From Antedon bifida (Eukaryota; Echinodermata; Crinoidea; Comatulida; Antedonidae): DNA of 64,000 nt. This document shows positions 1 to 13,300 of this stretch, one piece after another. The stretch covers positions 30,447,001 to 30,511,000 of the forward strand of contig OY727095.1 in NCBI GenBank assembly GCA_963402885.1, given 5' to 3'. Both the position numbers and the translations under genes were made by a program. Numbering within the stretch: the stretch's first letter is position 1; every line of letters starts with the position of its first letter. The notes beneath the pieces are model-generated. The model did not search any database. It saw only the letters and a list, made by a program, of their open reading frames with translations, and was not told where the DNA came from.

Positions 1-1363
1 CATGCTGGTTACGATATGAGCTTAGGTATTGATTTACACAGATATGTAACACGTAGCCTCATCATTCACGCCAACGTGTTTATTTGTCTGCTTATAATCG
101 GATGTTGCCTCCAATTAATTAAACTTTTGAGAAGCTCCCTTGCTCAATGGTGTGCTAATGAACAAGTTGTTAATAAGAGACCTAATTAGTTTTTGAATTG
201 GCTTATTAGTCATTTTGTGTTGTTGACTTCTATGAAGGTGGACTTAAAATTACAAACACCATTTGTCTCTATTGCAGAAATTAATTGAATATGTGACCTT
301 TAGATTCTAGCTAAGCCTCTACTAGATTACACACACCTTTGGACCTGTTGTTTTCAACTATATTGTCCACCATTCACATATCAAATACAGTTGTACTATA
401 TTACTTTACACTATCTGTGAAGAATAGCATATACTTGTAGGATTGTTGTACTCTTTACAATTTTTTAAAGTGCAATCATTTGGAAGCTCTCTGTTTAGGT
501 ATGTTTTTAAAATTATAGTTTTGTCAAATTAATAAGGATATTCAGTTGGGCACAATTGGTAGTGTTCCAAGTCTTTAATCTTTACAGTCACAAATTGTTG
601 TTTTGCTAATAAAATATCGTAAGCCTGTTTTCCTATCTACACTTTCAACATCCTCTTCCACATACAGAAGCTTAGAAGATCTAGTCTTGAATTGAATTGA
701 AGAGGGTCTTACGGTTACTACATTAGTATATATAGTAGAATCCTCCCTTTGGGAGACATGCGTATTAAGGGGACACTTTCTCGTGAAAGAACAAGGGGAA
801 ATATATGTTCCAACACTACACCCCCCTATTGAGGTGACACCCCCTATTAAAGTGACACACCCTATTAGGTGACACACCCTATTAGGTGACACCCCTATTA
901 AGGTGACATTTTGTTTGGTTATGAAGGTGTCCTCTTAATAGAGGTTCAGTATTTTACAGAGCCTATGGCGCTTTTACAGTAATAGTTTTTAACAGTATCT
1001 TAGCATTTTATTGCAATTTGATGTATTTTTGCTTTGTTGTTTTATTATTGTCTATTACTGTATGCCAAGCAAAACAAATTCCAATTTTAAAGTGGACCAA
1101 AATAAAATTTCTTGAATCTACTGTATTTCACATTTCATCTATTCGATCTTTGTGTATACATTCGCATTGACAATGTTATTGCACCCATCATATTATTTTC
1201 ACTATGAATAAACTGGTTATGATTTCCTTGAGTTGCAATGAACACATCCTGATTAGATCAATGAAGTTCCTTAGCAAAGTACATTGTGTTGTTAAGGGAT
1301 AATCGCCTTATAAAGAATTTTCTAAATGAGTTTCACTTATGATTTAATTTGATCTACCCACAG
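1..1363. other. KDM3 intron upstream of the first visible exon
   Basis: No exon is seen. The acceptor ends at 1363 (CACAG). The only structured content is a family-B MITE at 733-957 with an internal tandem of a short GGTGACACCCTATTA-like unit. The rest is unremarkable AT-rich sequence. Confidence 0.6.
733..957. mobile_element. MITE family B (pogo-like), copy 1
   Basis: Starts TAGTAGAATCCTCCCTTTGG and ends GTGTCCTCTTAATAGAGGTT then CAGTATTTTA. The centre has four short tandem GGTGACACCCTATTA-type units. Confidence 0.7.
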
Positions 1364-4300
1364 GGTAAGGATGATAAACGAGTACAGGAAGAAATGAAAA
1401 GGAAGGAACTGGAGGAAAAAGAAAGGGAATGGCAGAAGTTGCAGCGTGAGAAAGAACATCGTGAACGAGCACAGGTAACCTATCAAATATGTTTATAATA
1501 ATTTAAGTTGTTATTGTTAATGAACTAATGGGCTTTGTTAAGCCTCTTAATCCATATATAATGGATAGAAAAGACACTTTAAGCTCTGTCTGCACTATCA
1601 AACTTTATGTGACACAAAATGTGATGTGCCGAAATATGCACATGATAATGTCATAGCACTACCATATTTGGGCATATCACTACAATATTTGGGCACATAA
1701 CACTTTTTTTTGTCAAACTAGTTTGATATTGTACACAGAGCTTTATACTCTGGATATATCCAGATGGAGATGGAGATCCAAGTAGAATTATGATATAAGG
1801 AAGCAGTCCCAGTCGGATTGAAGCTATTGTAGTCCACAGTAATCCCAGGGAAGAGTAATTAATCCATAGCTGAAATGTAGTAGAACTACTCTACATAGTT
1901 GAACCTCTTAATAGAGGTGTCTCTTGAATAGATGTTAAATCATATATATATATATATATCCCTCCTTTGAACAGGAAAATGTCCCTTTAATAGAGGTGTA
2001 AACTGTAGAGGGATGTCCTAAAGTAGGATTCTGCTGTAGTAACCTTGAACCTATACTGTACATAATTATAACTGATGCATTAATATTTATCACTAATAGT
2101 ATAGTCTATTGGTTTTTTATTTTTCTTGGGGGAAATTCTAAAACATTTTCTTAATATTTTTATAAATGTAAAAACAATTTGCAAAATGTTTTATTTGAAT
2201 AATAACATTTATAAAACAATTTTCTGACAGTAAATAATATTTTGATATGAATTTTATTAAGTATTGTGGGACAATGATAAGAACATTTTGATTAAGTTAA
2301 AAAAAAATGTAATGTCAAAGGTCACCTGTAACCCGAGAATGTTGGATTTTATCCCTTAATCCTGAAAATTGAAACCATTTTTTAATGTAAAAAACGATTT
2401 TAATGAGAAGGGGACATAAAACCAAGCATTAAAAAAAAATTAATAGGGACAATATTTTCTCTTCTTTGCAAGAATAATGAAAACATATCACATTTCAAAG
2501 TCCAGTTTACAAACAGTTTGTTTGTTTGATCTTTGTAAATATTCATTATCACAAGACCATCTCCAATCAAGGACGATCGCTCATCTCATTCTACTTACCC
2601 CTCCCAACGATAAAAATGTCTTATGTTGAAAGGGAAAAATATGACTAAATCAATTTATAATAGGAAATAATAAGAGACTATGTAAAGATGTCGATTAGAT
2701 ACAACAGGCAGGCTGTCTCTGATGATTTCTGAAATGTTTATTTAGATTAAAATGTCAATTAGAAGGCCAAGGTCATCTAGTTAGTAGAAATAGGACTGGG
2801 TAAATGCCCTTATTACATGATACACTCTTCTGAAAAGAAAACAGAAGTTGTAGAATTTAAGCAAATAAGACCAAATTGATGCTGATTGGAGACAATTTTT
2901 TAAATATAGAGTTAAAGGAAGAACCAAAGCAAGAAAAAAAGAACAGATTAGTAAAACAGATTAGTAAAACAATTTAAAAACTATAATATATTTATAGTAT
3001 AAAAATATAAAAAAAAATTGAACTAAATTACTTTCAAAAACTAATATTTATGATCCCTAAATTTTGATAAAAAAATTAAAAACTAATTCTCCATGATTTA
3101 TGGGTATAAATTAATATTTATTTATTGTTAGACAGATGTATATATTAATTTTAATTTCTTTCCATTCAATGCTATAAATAAATGCTTAAATATTAAATGA
3201 TTTATATTGCGTATTAATTCATTTTTCAACTAAAGTTAAAATTAATCTAAATTTCGTCCTATATAAATATTTTAATTCCTTATGATTTATAAATTCCTGT
3301 TCATTTATTTTTGAACAGAAGTGAAATCAATTGAATTCTTTCCAATATATTAATATTTTATGATACATTTCAACGTTTTTTGAATCAATAAAGTGTATTG
3401 CTAGTTGTCAAGCTAATAAAAATGAGTTATTGAGCGATTTCGTATTCTAGATGACTAATCCTCGATTCCTAAGTGCTTCAAACCGACAGTGAATACTGTG
3501 ATAGGAAATTGTATCTGGCATTCTTGGTATACTCTATGGACAATTGCGTACTGATCAAATGCCAACCTCTTCTACTCAACCATTTTAATATTCCTGTTGA
3601 ATACTTAATAAGGAATAGTATTCATTTAAAAGCTTTTTAAAGATTCAAAATGTCGTTTCAAAACTAGAAAAGTAACATTGATTGATCTCCCACAGGAATT
3701 GTGAAGTCCTGAGAAAATCCCTTAATTAACATATTTTAGTATTAAACCATCTTCAATATGGTTTGAACAGTCGTAATATATTAAGAGTATCATAGTGAAT
3801 TGAATGTGATATTAAACGCATTTAGTGTGTAGCAGCATATTTTTCAATTGTGTTGTTTACTAGCTATATCTACTACACACAAATATAGAGTATGTGGTGA
3901 AACTAGGCCATCTCTTACTAGCCTCACCTCTTACTATTCTGCACTATGCCCACCTCTTATTAGCCCACCAGGCACACAGATAAATTAATACCTAGCCCTA
4001 GTAATTTTTGTAGGCTTCTCACTGCTGCTGCTACTACTGCTAAATAATGCCTTACTAAGGTAAAATCAAAATAAATTACTTGAAATAATTTAATAAAAGC
4101 ATGAAATGATGGATAGACTATATGTAAAAGAAAGTAATGTATTTTGCATACATGATCTGTATGGCAAAGGTGAGTAGCCCCTTGTGGCACACTGTCTAGG
4201 AAATCAACCTTTGCTATTAAAATGAATCACTTTAAATGTATAATAAGCATATAAAGTACTGTATATGTATCTATGCTAACTGTAAACATTCATTTCTTGA

Positions 4301-7300
4301 TTTGTAAATAAAATATAGATTTTATTTAAGGCTACATTCTCGTATTAGATTTTACAAAATATGTGGAATAAAATATTTTTGTTTTTTTCCCATTTCATTA
4401 ACATTTATTATATTTACAATTTAAAAAACTAAAAAAATATTGTTGTTTTGAATAGAGTGAACGTGAAGGATATGGTGGACTTTTAGCGCAATCAGATGCA
4501 CCACATATGCGGCACTACATGTCACAAGAGAAACAAGGCGGTGATGGCCACTACCATCCTCATCGTCCTTCAAGTTCTTCATCAGAACCGAAGGGCTTCC
4601 AGGTGTACCAGCCACCTCTTAAATCGGAACCTGGCAGCCAGTCGTCTTTTTACTCTGCTGCTTCAAGAGCTGAGGAATTCCGACAAGTTGTCTACCCTAA
4701 AGTCGGTCATTTAAATTTGTCTCATAAACAAGATAGCAGTTCTGAATTTATGAAAGGTTATCAACCATTTGGTCATACTTTGTCCTCAGCACCGCAAGCT
4801 GCTGATATCGAACATAGACTCTCTGTTACAGATAGCCGATATGAAAGTGGATTTCGCCACACAGATGCATACTCGAAACATGCTTCGGGTAAGAGCGGTA
4901 AGGATATTGGAGGGCCGCCGCCGCTGATACGAAGCGGCCGCGATTCACGAACCAAAGAGTCGTACCCAGGCATTCCATTTGGGTCAGAACGACCTGGTGA
5001 TAGGAAACAGGAGTATAATCGTTATCATCTTGAAAATCAGTATCATTACCAGTATGGTGGTCATATGAGGGGGCCTGATGTGAAGGTTGAATCTGGCAGA
5101 CAGAGTGCACCTCAAGGTAAAGGTGTTCCAGTAATCTGTAAAACGCCATCCTCTCATTTGTCAAGTGAATCACCATCGCCTCATCATCAACAGACATTGA
5201 CTATTAGAACGTCCACCAGTCAGCCACAGTCGCCTCTTAAAGTAGCATCTCCGCAGCAACTTTCAGCGGCTGTGTTTAGGCCGATGGATTTATCGCAGGC
5301 AAGGACAGTTAACACTGCCACAACCTCTCAATCTGCAGCTACTCAGGGACATGCCTCGTTACTTATGTCTGCTCTAAGACCAAATGAAAGGGGTGAAATT
5401 ACTGGTAAAAGGAAAACGTCTATAGAAGAGTCAATTGGTCCTAAGAAATCCAAAGGAAAAGATGGTCAATCGTCTCCTCCTTTAGGACCGCTTGGCCATC
5501 CAGACAGAAGACCGCATCCTCACCATTCCTATGTACATCAGTACAACTGGTTTGTACAAGATCACCGGAACAATCCGGTCACGGGTGGTCGAGCAGCTGA
5601 ACTATTAGCCAAAGATTTAAGAATTGGTCGTAAAGAGGATGTCGAACTTAAAATTGAAAAAGTGGACCAATTTGAAAACGTTTCAAATGTAAGTGCTTCA
5701 TCACCTGCTACAGTTATTTCTGGAAAATCTGACCACCCAAGAATAAACGGTGCTATCTCGGACAGTGACAGCACCAGTACTAGATCCACCTCACCATCAG
5801 AAAAGTCAAAGCGGAATGATCCGCACACATCGCCTAATAAATCTGCAGGCCATGTGAGTTTAAAGAAAGCCTGGCTTCATCGCCATACCTACACAAAAGA
5901 TTCCTCGTTAAGTGGGCCATCCGATCCTAAAGTCATGAGATTTTCGGACGGTAGCTCGGATTCACCTGGTCCAACGTCTTTGCATAATGGCCATGTGCCT
6001 CAGACAGAACTTGATAAAAAGTCGGACGTTTTAAACAAAACTGCCTGCAGCAGGTTAACAGACATTCCAGATGCCATTCCTGACCGTGTATACGACTTTG
6101 AAACTTCGTCCACGTGTTCAGATGGCTCATCCGTTTCCAACAGTACAAAGAAGAAATCGCGGAAGAGCAAAGAGTCAAAGAAACCGAAACGCAAAGGTGC
6201 AAATGATAAGGATTCTACACCAGCCAAAGATCAAGAGTCGCAAGATGCTAATAAGGATGTCAAAGAAAATGGCATTTTACAGGTAAACTAAAAACATTCA
6301 ATTGTGTTTAAGTCCTATGTCAACAATGTTGAAAAAAATAATTATCTAGGCCCTATGTCATAATCACAGACACAGACAATCTGTATTTGCACCATGTTTG
6401 ACTACTAGCAAAACCCACTTTCAGAGCTTTTACCAAACAAGATACTTAACTTAAGTACGCATTTAATAGCTTCCATGCATGGCATACTTCCGTGCAGACA
6501 GACATGCTTCCTATACAGGTATTTTCAAGATAATAAGATACAAGATCTTGGCTACTTTGAGTAACAAACAAATATTGTTTTACTCTTTACAGCGTGATCC
6601 AGCGACCATGGCACCTAAGAAGTTTATCCAGACAAGAGCTCGCAAAGAACGCTCCAAATCTGATGGTAAGATTACAGGTACAGTATGAAAGATTCTCAAC
6701 AGCATGCCTTTGTTAAGTCTGCTTCGTGGATCTTTCATGGTGATAAATCAACAACCAATTTTTTAAAAATTCTCTTCGTTGGAAATTTTCTTTTTTATAA
6801 CAAAACATCGTTTTACACCATAAAATCCTAAAAATTTGTAGAAATTGATTAAAGTTTCCATTTTGACACTAGGCTGTTTTGATTCCTATGCCAATCTCCA
6901 AACAAATTTATAGAATAATAATTGTTTAAATAAAAGTTTGTATAAAATCAACAGTTTATAAATAAAGTACCATAGTATTATCTACTACTTTCTATTACTT
7001 ACTAAAGCTCTGTCTACACTATCAAACTTGACAAAACAATGTGATGTGCCCATATATGGACATGATGATGTCATATCACTACCATATTTGGGCATATCAC
7101 TATCATATTTGGGTACAATCACAATACTAATTTATACATTTTAAATATATGTTGCTTTTTATTTGTCATCATAACCCTATTATGCAGTTACATCTTTTAT
7201 TCTTACTAACTATCTTTTCACTAATCCTTATTTTTTATTTATTTGTAGTTTAGTTTGCTTGTTTTTCTAATTATCTCATCTAATTTTCCATTATGTGGTA

Positions 7301-10300
7301 TAAATTTCAGTGGTGAATTACTTCTGCCCACTGGTAATTGAAAGATTTTTAGCTAATATCCCACTCTGAGTTTCCGGTTTACAATTTGGTTTCTGGTCTT
7401 GGATGACGACTTGTGGCTATTCACAGCCTAACAATCTAACAAGGCAACAAAATTCCACCCTTTACCACATGACCACATCTGTATGGGACCAATTGACCAA
7501 TTTACTTCACAAACTATAACCACTAATGCATCTTGAAAAATATATTTACCAACAAATATAATTTCTTGTTATTAATAGCCTTGAATATAACCCGTGCATT
7601 AGTGAAACCACCTATCGCAAAGCTGAAAAAGACAGGAGAGGCATTTTTACAAGATGGATCATGTTGCGACGTGACGCCCAACTTGATGAAGTGCCGGGAG
7701 TGTAGAATGAAGCCAAGCAGTCGTCATTCCAAGCTCAACATTTTTTGTCGGTTTTACGCTTTTAGAAGGTAAATATAACAGCTCCTATGTCAATACAGCA
7801 AATGTAAGTGTATTAGACAGATATTCAACTATAATCAGTACAAAATTACCTATGATGTATGTAAATCCATGGTAACATTGTATTCACTTTATTGCATACT
7901 ACAGGGAAAATAATTTGTTTTAATATATTATTTAGATTTCATTTGTTACAAATATTGTATTAATAAATTTAGCCCAAATGTGGAGTAATTTTCACAAAAA
8001 AAAAAATGGTTAATGCGTAAATGGATTACTTGATCCAGTTTGATATTTATAGAGGGTGAGGTAGTTTGGTTTTATATCTGAATCATTTTAGTGCTGAAAA
8101 GAAGATTCACTTTCAACAAGTGATATAAATATGAGTTGAAAACTATTAGAGCAGATATTTACAAAACCTCAGGAAATTTTAATGTTAATCTAAAGTTCCT
8201 AAACAACCTTGTTAACCGACTTGTGACGTACGCCAATCTACACATTATCTGTCGGTTCATATATTGAAAGCGTGCATGTTATTTTGCCCTTTGTATCGAG
8301 CAGTTGGCTGTAACCCATAAAATGATTTATATATAATAAGTTAAAAACCACAATGTTTTCTGAAAGAAATTGATTTACTTTTAAAAGGTCATCGGATACA
8401 TCAGGTCATGATGTTGTTTTCCCTTTTGAATAAAAACAACATTATAAAGCAGCCTATAAAAACAAGAATTGGGGACAGGAGGGGAAAAGTTACTATAAAA
8501 GAGGTTATGTTTTATTTGTTGTCATGACAAAAATCGCTAAATAAATAAACAAGTATGTATGTAACATATCTGCACTTTGATTAAAAATAATGTTTTAAAT
8601 GATGGTGAAAGGTAATAGGGTTATGTTATATTTAATTGGCATGACAAATAAATAAATAAGTATTTTGATACATCTTCGGGATAAAAATAACCAAATATGT
8701 TATTAACATTGTAATATTCGGAAATGATAAAGAATTGGGGACAACGGATGAAAGGTTAATCGTAAAATGGGGTAATGTTTTTTTAATATTGTCATGAGGA
8801 ACAATAAATAATGTTGAGATACTGTCTCGTGCAGGAAAAAGTATAAAAAATAATAATACCATGTTGTATTGAGTACGACATTAGTAGCAAAAGGTGATCT
8901 GATTAATCTAAATAATGGATCTGTCAACAAGGTCTCTAATTATGATTTATCTCGCAGTTATAGGGAAATCGGTTACTCTCGATTGTTACATAAAAAACAT
9001 ACTTTCATTGCCTACTATAATGCTGTTTAGATCGTCAATGGCAATTCGAAAGTTCAACGTAAAAAAAAATTGATATAAACGCCTTTGTTAGATGTAATCA
9101 AGTCCATATGTTTGCATTCATTATCGATAAATAGATGTCACCATGAATCAAAATCTGTAATTGTAACCAGGCAATCCCGCAAATAATTACCATATTCGAT
9201 GTCGACGATAGAACATACTGAATATTATACTACATTACACGTAATGTTTGCGAAGTATGTTGGAAAGTTTTCATTATTAAATTAACGAGGTGATTATTTG
9301 TGGTCCGTTTCTTTAAGCAAGATAGGGAATAGAGAAAATGAAAGTGTATTTTTTTCTTTGCCTTAAGAATAATTTATCCAGTAGGTAATTACTAACCGTC
9401 TGGTAACATGCGTATGCAATTCTGGAAATATGCCCGAAAGTTGCGGTTGTGTTCATTACACATGCAAAGAATTAGAGGGTCACTGGAAAAAAGCTTATAT
9501 ATACCGTATAGTCCCATTAGAGAATGGGATTATACTTGAATTGCATTAACAATTTTATTTGCTAAAGTCTTATAATTCAGCCTCAAAGGGGAAGTGGGAT
9601 TATAATTGAACATGAGATTTATATATAAATATATATACAGTATATTACTGTAGAAGAACAACAAAATGATTACTGTTAAATTATTTTTCAGGCTGAAGTA
9701 TAGTAGGAATAGCAACTTAACAATAGCTGGTTTCTCGGAGCCGTGTCACTGTGAACAGGAAGATCTTGACCCCTGGCTACCTTACCCTGACCCAGACTGT
9801 CCGCTAGATGTGAACACGTCCAAGTATATTCTTTCGAAAGTTGGTGACCAATTCTGTGATTTGGTTCAACAGGAGAGAGAGGCAAAGGCCATTACCATGG
9901 AGAATGGTAAGTTATCCTAAGATCTGTCGACACTATCAAACTTTATGTAATGTGCACATATATGGACATGATGATGTCATTTACTACCACATTTGGGCAC
10001 ATCACACTTTTTTTGTTAAACTAGTTTGATAGTACAGACAGAGCTTTATGTAGCTTTTCTAAGTCTAGCCTATATTTCTTTGTCTACTTTTCCCATAATT
10101 TTGTTACATCCCAGTACTACTTCTTTGTAATAGTATCTATTTCAATTACTGAATGATTTATTCATATAATTATTTAAAATGATAATTGATAATACTATAT
10201 ACGAGGGCAAAGTACTGGGATCGAATATAATTATATATATATAATATAAAGCATACACTTTCTTCACAAATGCCTATTTCCTTTAGGCAACATTTTCATT

Positions 10301-13300
10301 GACTATATAAGTATCAAAGTACAAGCCATTCATTCATGCATTCTGAGTATAGTAATAATGCATTTCCTCTTATGCTTAATATAATTGCTATCCTTTCCTG
10401 TATAATACTCAAGTGTCTTTAACCTTAAATAAAGTTTATTTTTACTTTATACATAACTATGTTATAATATATTACTATTAGGGAAAATTGCATGGAAACG
10501 TGCAGTGACGGGTGTACGGGAAATGTGCGATACGTGCGACACGACACTCTTTAACATCCATTGGACGTGCCCCAAATGCGGCTTTGTTGTCTGCTTGGAT
10601 TGTTACAAATCGAGAAAGAACAGCGGCGATGAAGGTACGTAGAGGCTGTGTAACGCAATCGAGTTGTTTTTTTTATTTAGTAGTAGTCATCCGATTCTGA
10701 ATAATAAATGAATTGGTTTCGCTCTGATGCTCATTTGAAGTGCATGAACTGGGAGTATGGTAATAATGATCTATCAAACATCACCGCAATATTTTATGAT
10801 TTTCCATTATCTTTCTTTATTAAATGGAATTATAATTTACAAAAATTATGATTTTGTATGTATAATTGTTAATAAAAAAATCCTTTAATTACAGTAATAT
10901 TATATATATATTATTATTTAGAAAAAAGATAAATTTCCATGAAAAGCTGTTTAGTAACACAGTAGTTTAGTACTAGTAAAGTTCACTACATAGTTACATA
11001 CAATGATTGTTTAATAGTAGTTTGAATTAGTAGCTTAATAAGCAGGTTTAGTTTGTATGTGCTTAATTTAAAGACATATTATATTTTTAAATAGACATAG
11101 ATGGAAAATACCCTCAACGCTGGCTGAAGTGTATAAAAGACCAAGTACATCATGTTGAAAATCTAATGCTCACACAGATTATACCCAAAGATGGTAAGTA
11201 TCAAAAAAGATCCTCCTATTTATTTATAAATTGACTGGACAACTGGACACCTTGAGTAATAAACCTTGCTCTTCAACATAACAGGTGTCACTTGAGTACA
11301 AACTATTTGAGTACAACTATAAAATGTATTGAACTGTGTATAAGAAATCGTCTCAAACACCATCTCAATTATTCTATATAACCATATTACTTCTTCTCAA
11401 TCAGCTCTGTGGGATGTGGGTGAGATGGTGCACAAGATGAGGGTGAAATGGAATGTCAACCCCAACTGTAAATGCACAAAGAACGGCAAACTTACAGCAA
11501 TCAATGGAACATCACAGGTTTGTTACAAAACATTTACGAGTTGTAGGGAGGAGTATTTGCACAACTAATTTAGTACATACAGTAGAACCCCAGCTATAGG
11601 ACACCTCTATTCAGGTGACACTCCTATTATTAAGGGAACACTTTCATGTCACAGCAAAAGTTAAATATTCCCAATAAACAGAAAATAATGTTTTAACACT
11701 ACAGCCAACCCCATGTCAGTCCTGATGATGTCCCCTTAATAGAGGTTTTACTGTAGTTAGTTCAGTACTTGTCAGTCTTATAATCATTTTCATGTAATAA
11801 CTTATATTTGTTTTTAAATTAAGAAAATGTTTTGATCGTCTGTCTTATGGAGATAAATAAACACATGCATTTTAATTGGTCATCAAAAGATTAATTAAGA
11901 TTAATTTATAGATTGTAGGTAAAAGGTTTATCTACAGATATGATTAATTTGATGACACTTTTCAGATGTGTGCCCGTGTAAAACCATGTTTGATCTGATG
12001 CATTTAAAACTTCTACAACTTGTCAGATATAATTCTTGTTATGTGCAGTTTGAAGGATGTATTCATTTCCTTCTCAATTCAAAAAACCCATATAGCGATA
12101 AACCACAGGCTGTTTGATAACAAGGGGCTGACTGACTTTGCTAATAACAACCCATACTGCGATAACTTTTTGATTGCAAGGAGTCGGCCGACTTTGCTAA
12201 AATCAACCCATGCTGCGATAAACCCCAGGCTGCTTGTGGCGTCCGACTATTGCTAATAACCCATACTGCGACAACTTTTTTTATTACAAGCGGTCGGCCG
12301 ACTTTGCTAATACTTCGATAAACCCTAAGCTACTTGTGCCGACTGACTTTGCTATGCGTATATTCTACTTGACAAAAATCGAAAAAATTGGCATTAGAAC
12401 ATTATTATAGAAATAATATCATTTTAAATCAAGATTCAAAGATTGGCAATCCAACCTTCTTACAATTTGAATATATGCCAAACACATATTGACTTTTTTC
12501 TATATATAGAAGTGTATCTTGTCCTTGGTTTGTACTCTTTTTGACTTTTTGAGCCTTTATGTAGTCTGTATCAATGATTGAATAAAATTATTAAAAGAGA
12601 AAAGATTTGCCACTGACTGACAGTAACAATTGTATCTGATGATAATGGGGTTTTTCTACGGAATATTTAATTGATTACATTTTATATTACAGAATATCTT
12701 AGCTGAAACTGTGTTGACTGGACCTAAAATGAAATCAAGGGATAACAAAAACTCATCAAAGACGTCCAATTCGAACGCATCATCGTTACAAATCCTTGCT
12801 GATATTGCTACATCGACACAATCTGACACAAACAGTCAAACTGGCGAGTCATTAGAACCTGATACAAAGGGAAACTCGACAGATAAACGTAGGGACTCGC
12901 CTTCCAGTACGTTGCGAGAACTATTAACAAAAACCGCAGATAAACTTGCAAAACCACCCACGACAATGTCTGGCGGTTCGTTCTTGTCCGCGTATTTTTT
13001 GAAAGGTGAAAACAACAGTGGAAAGCGCATGGTGACTGGGACGTTTGAGGATATTATTGCGTCCGTAGTGGAACAGAACATTGCATCAACCACCTTGACG
13101 AAACAAGAAAGGAGTGCTATAACACAGACAAAACAAAGCAAGAATGCTAACATACAAACAATGGAGCCCACGGCTATGTTTATGAACTCTAATTTTAACT
13201 TGGAAGATGGCCAGGTTCGCCATACATTAGTAGAGTCTAGTATGAGATTCCCAGATGTACCGCATTCCTGGCTGTGCGACGGCCGTTTATTACGACTTCA

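Larger units (their letters stand above)
1475..4455. other. KDM3 intron, 3 kb
   Basis: Starts GTAACC and ends AATAG before the large disordered exon. It holds a family-A MITE (1579-1745), a family-B MITE (1896-2039) and a TA-dinucleotide run near 1942-1959. From about 2100 to 3400 it is very AT-rich with no repeat I can define. No further exon is recognised. Confidence 0.6.
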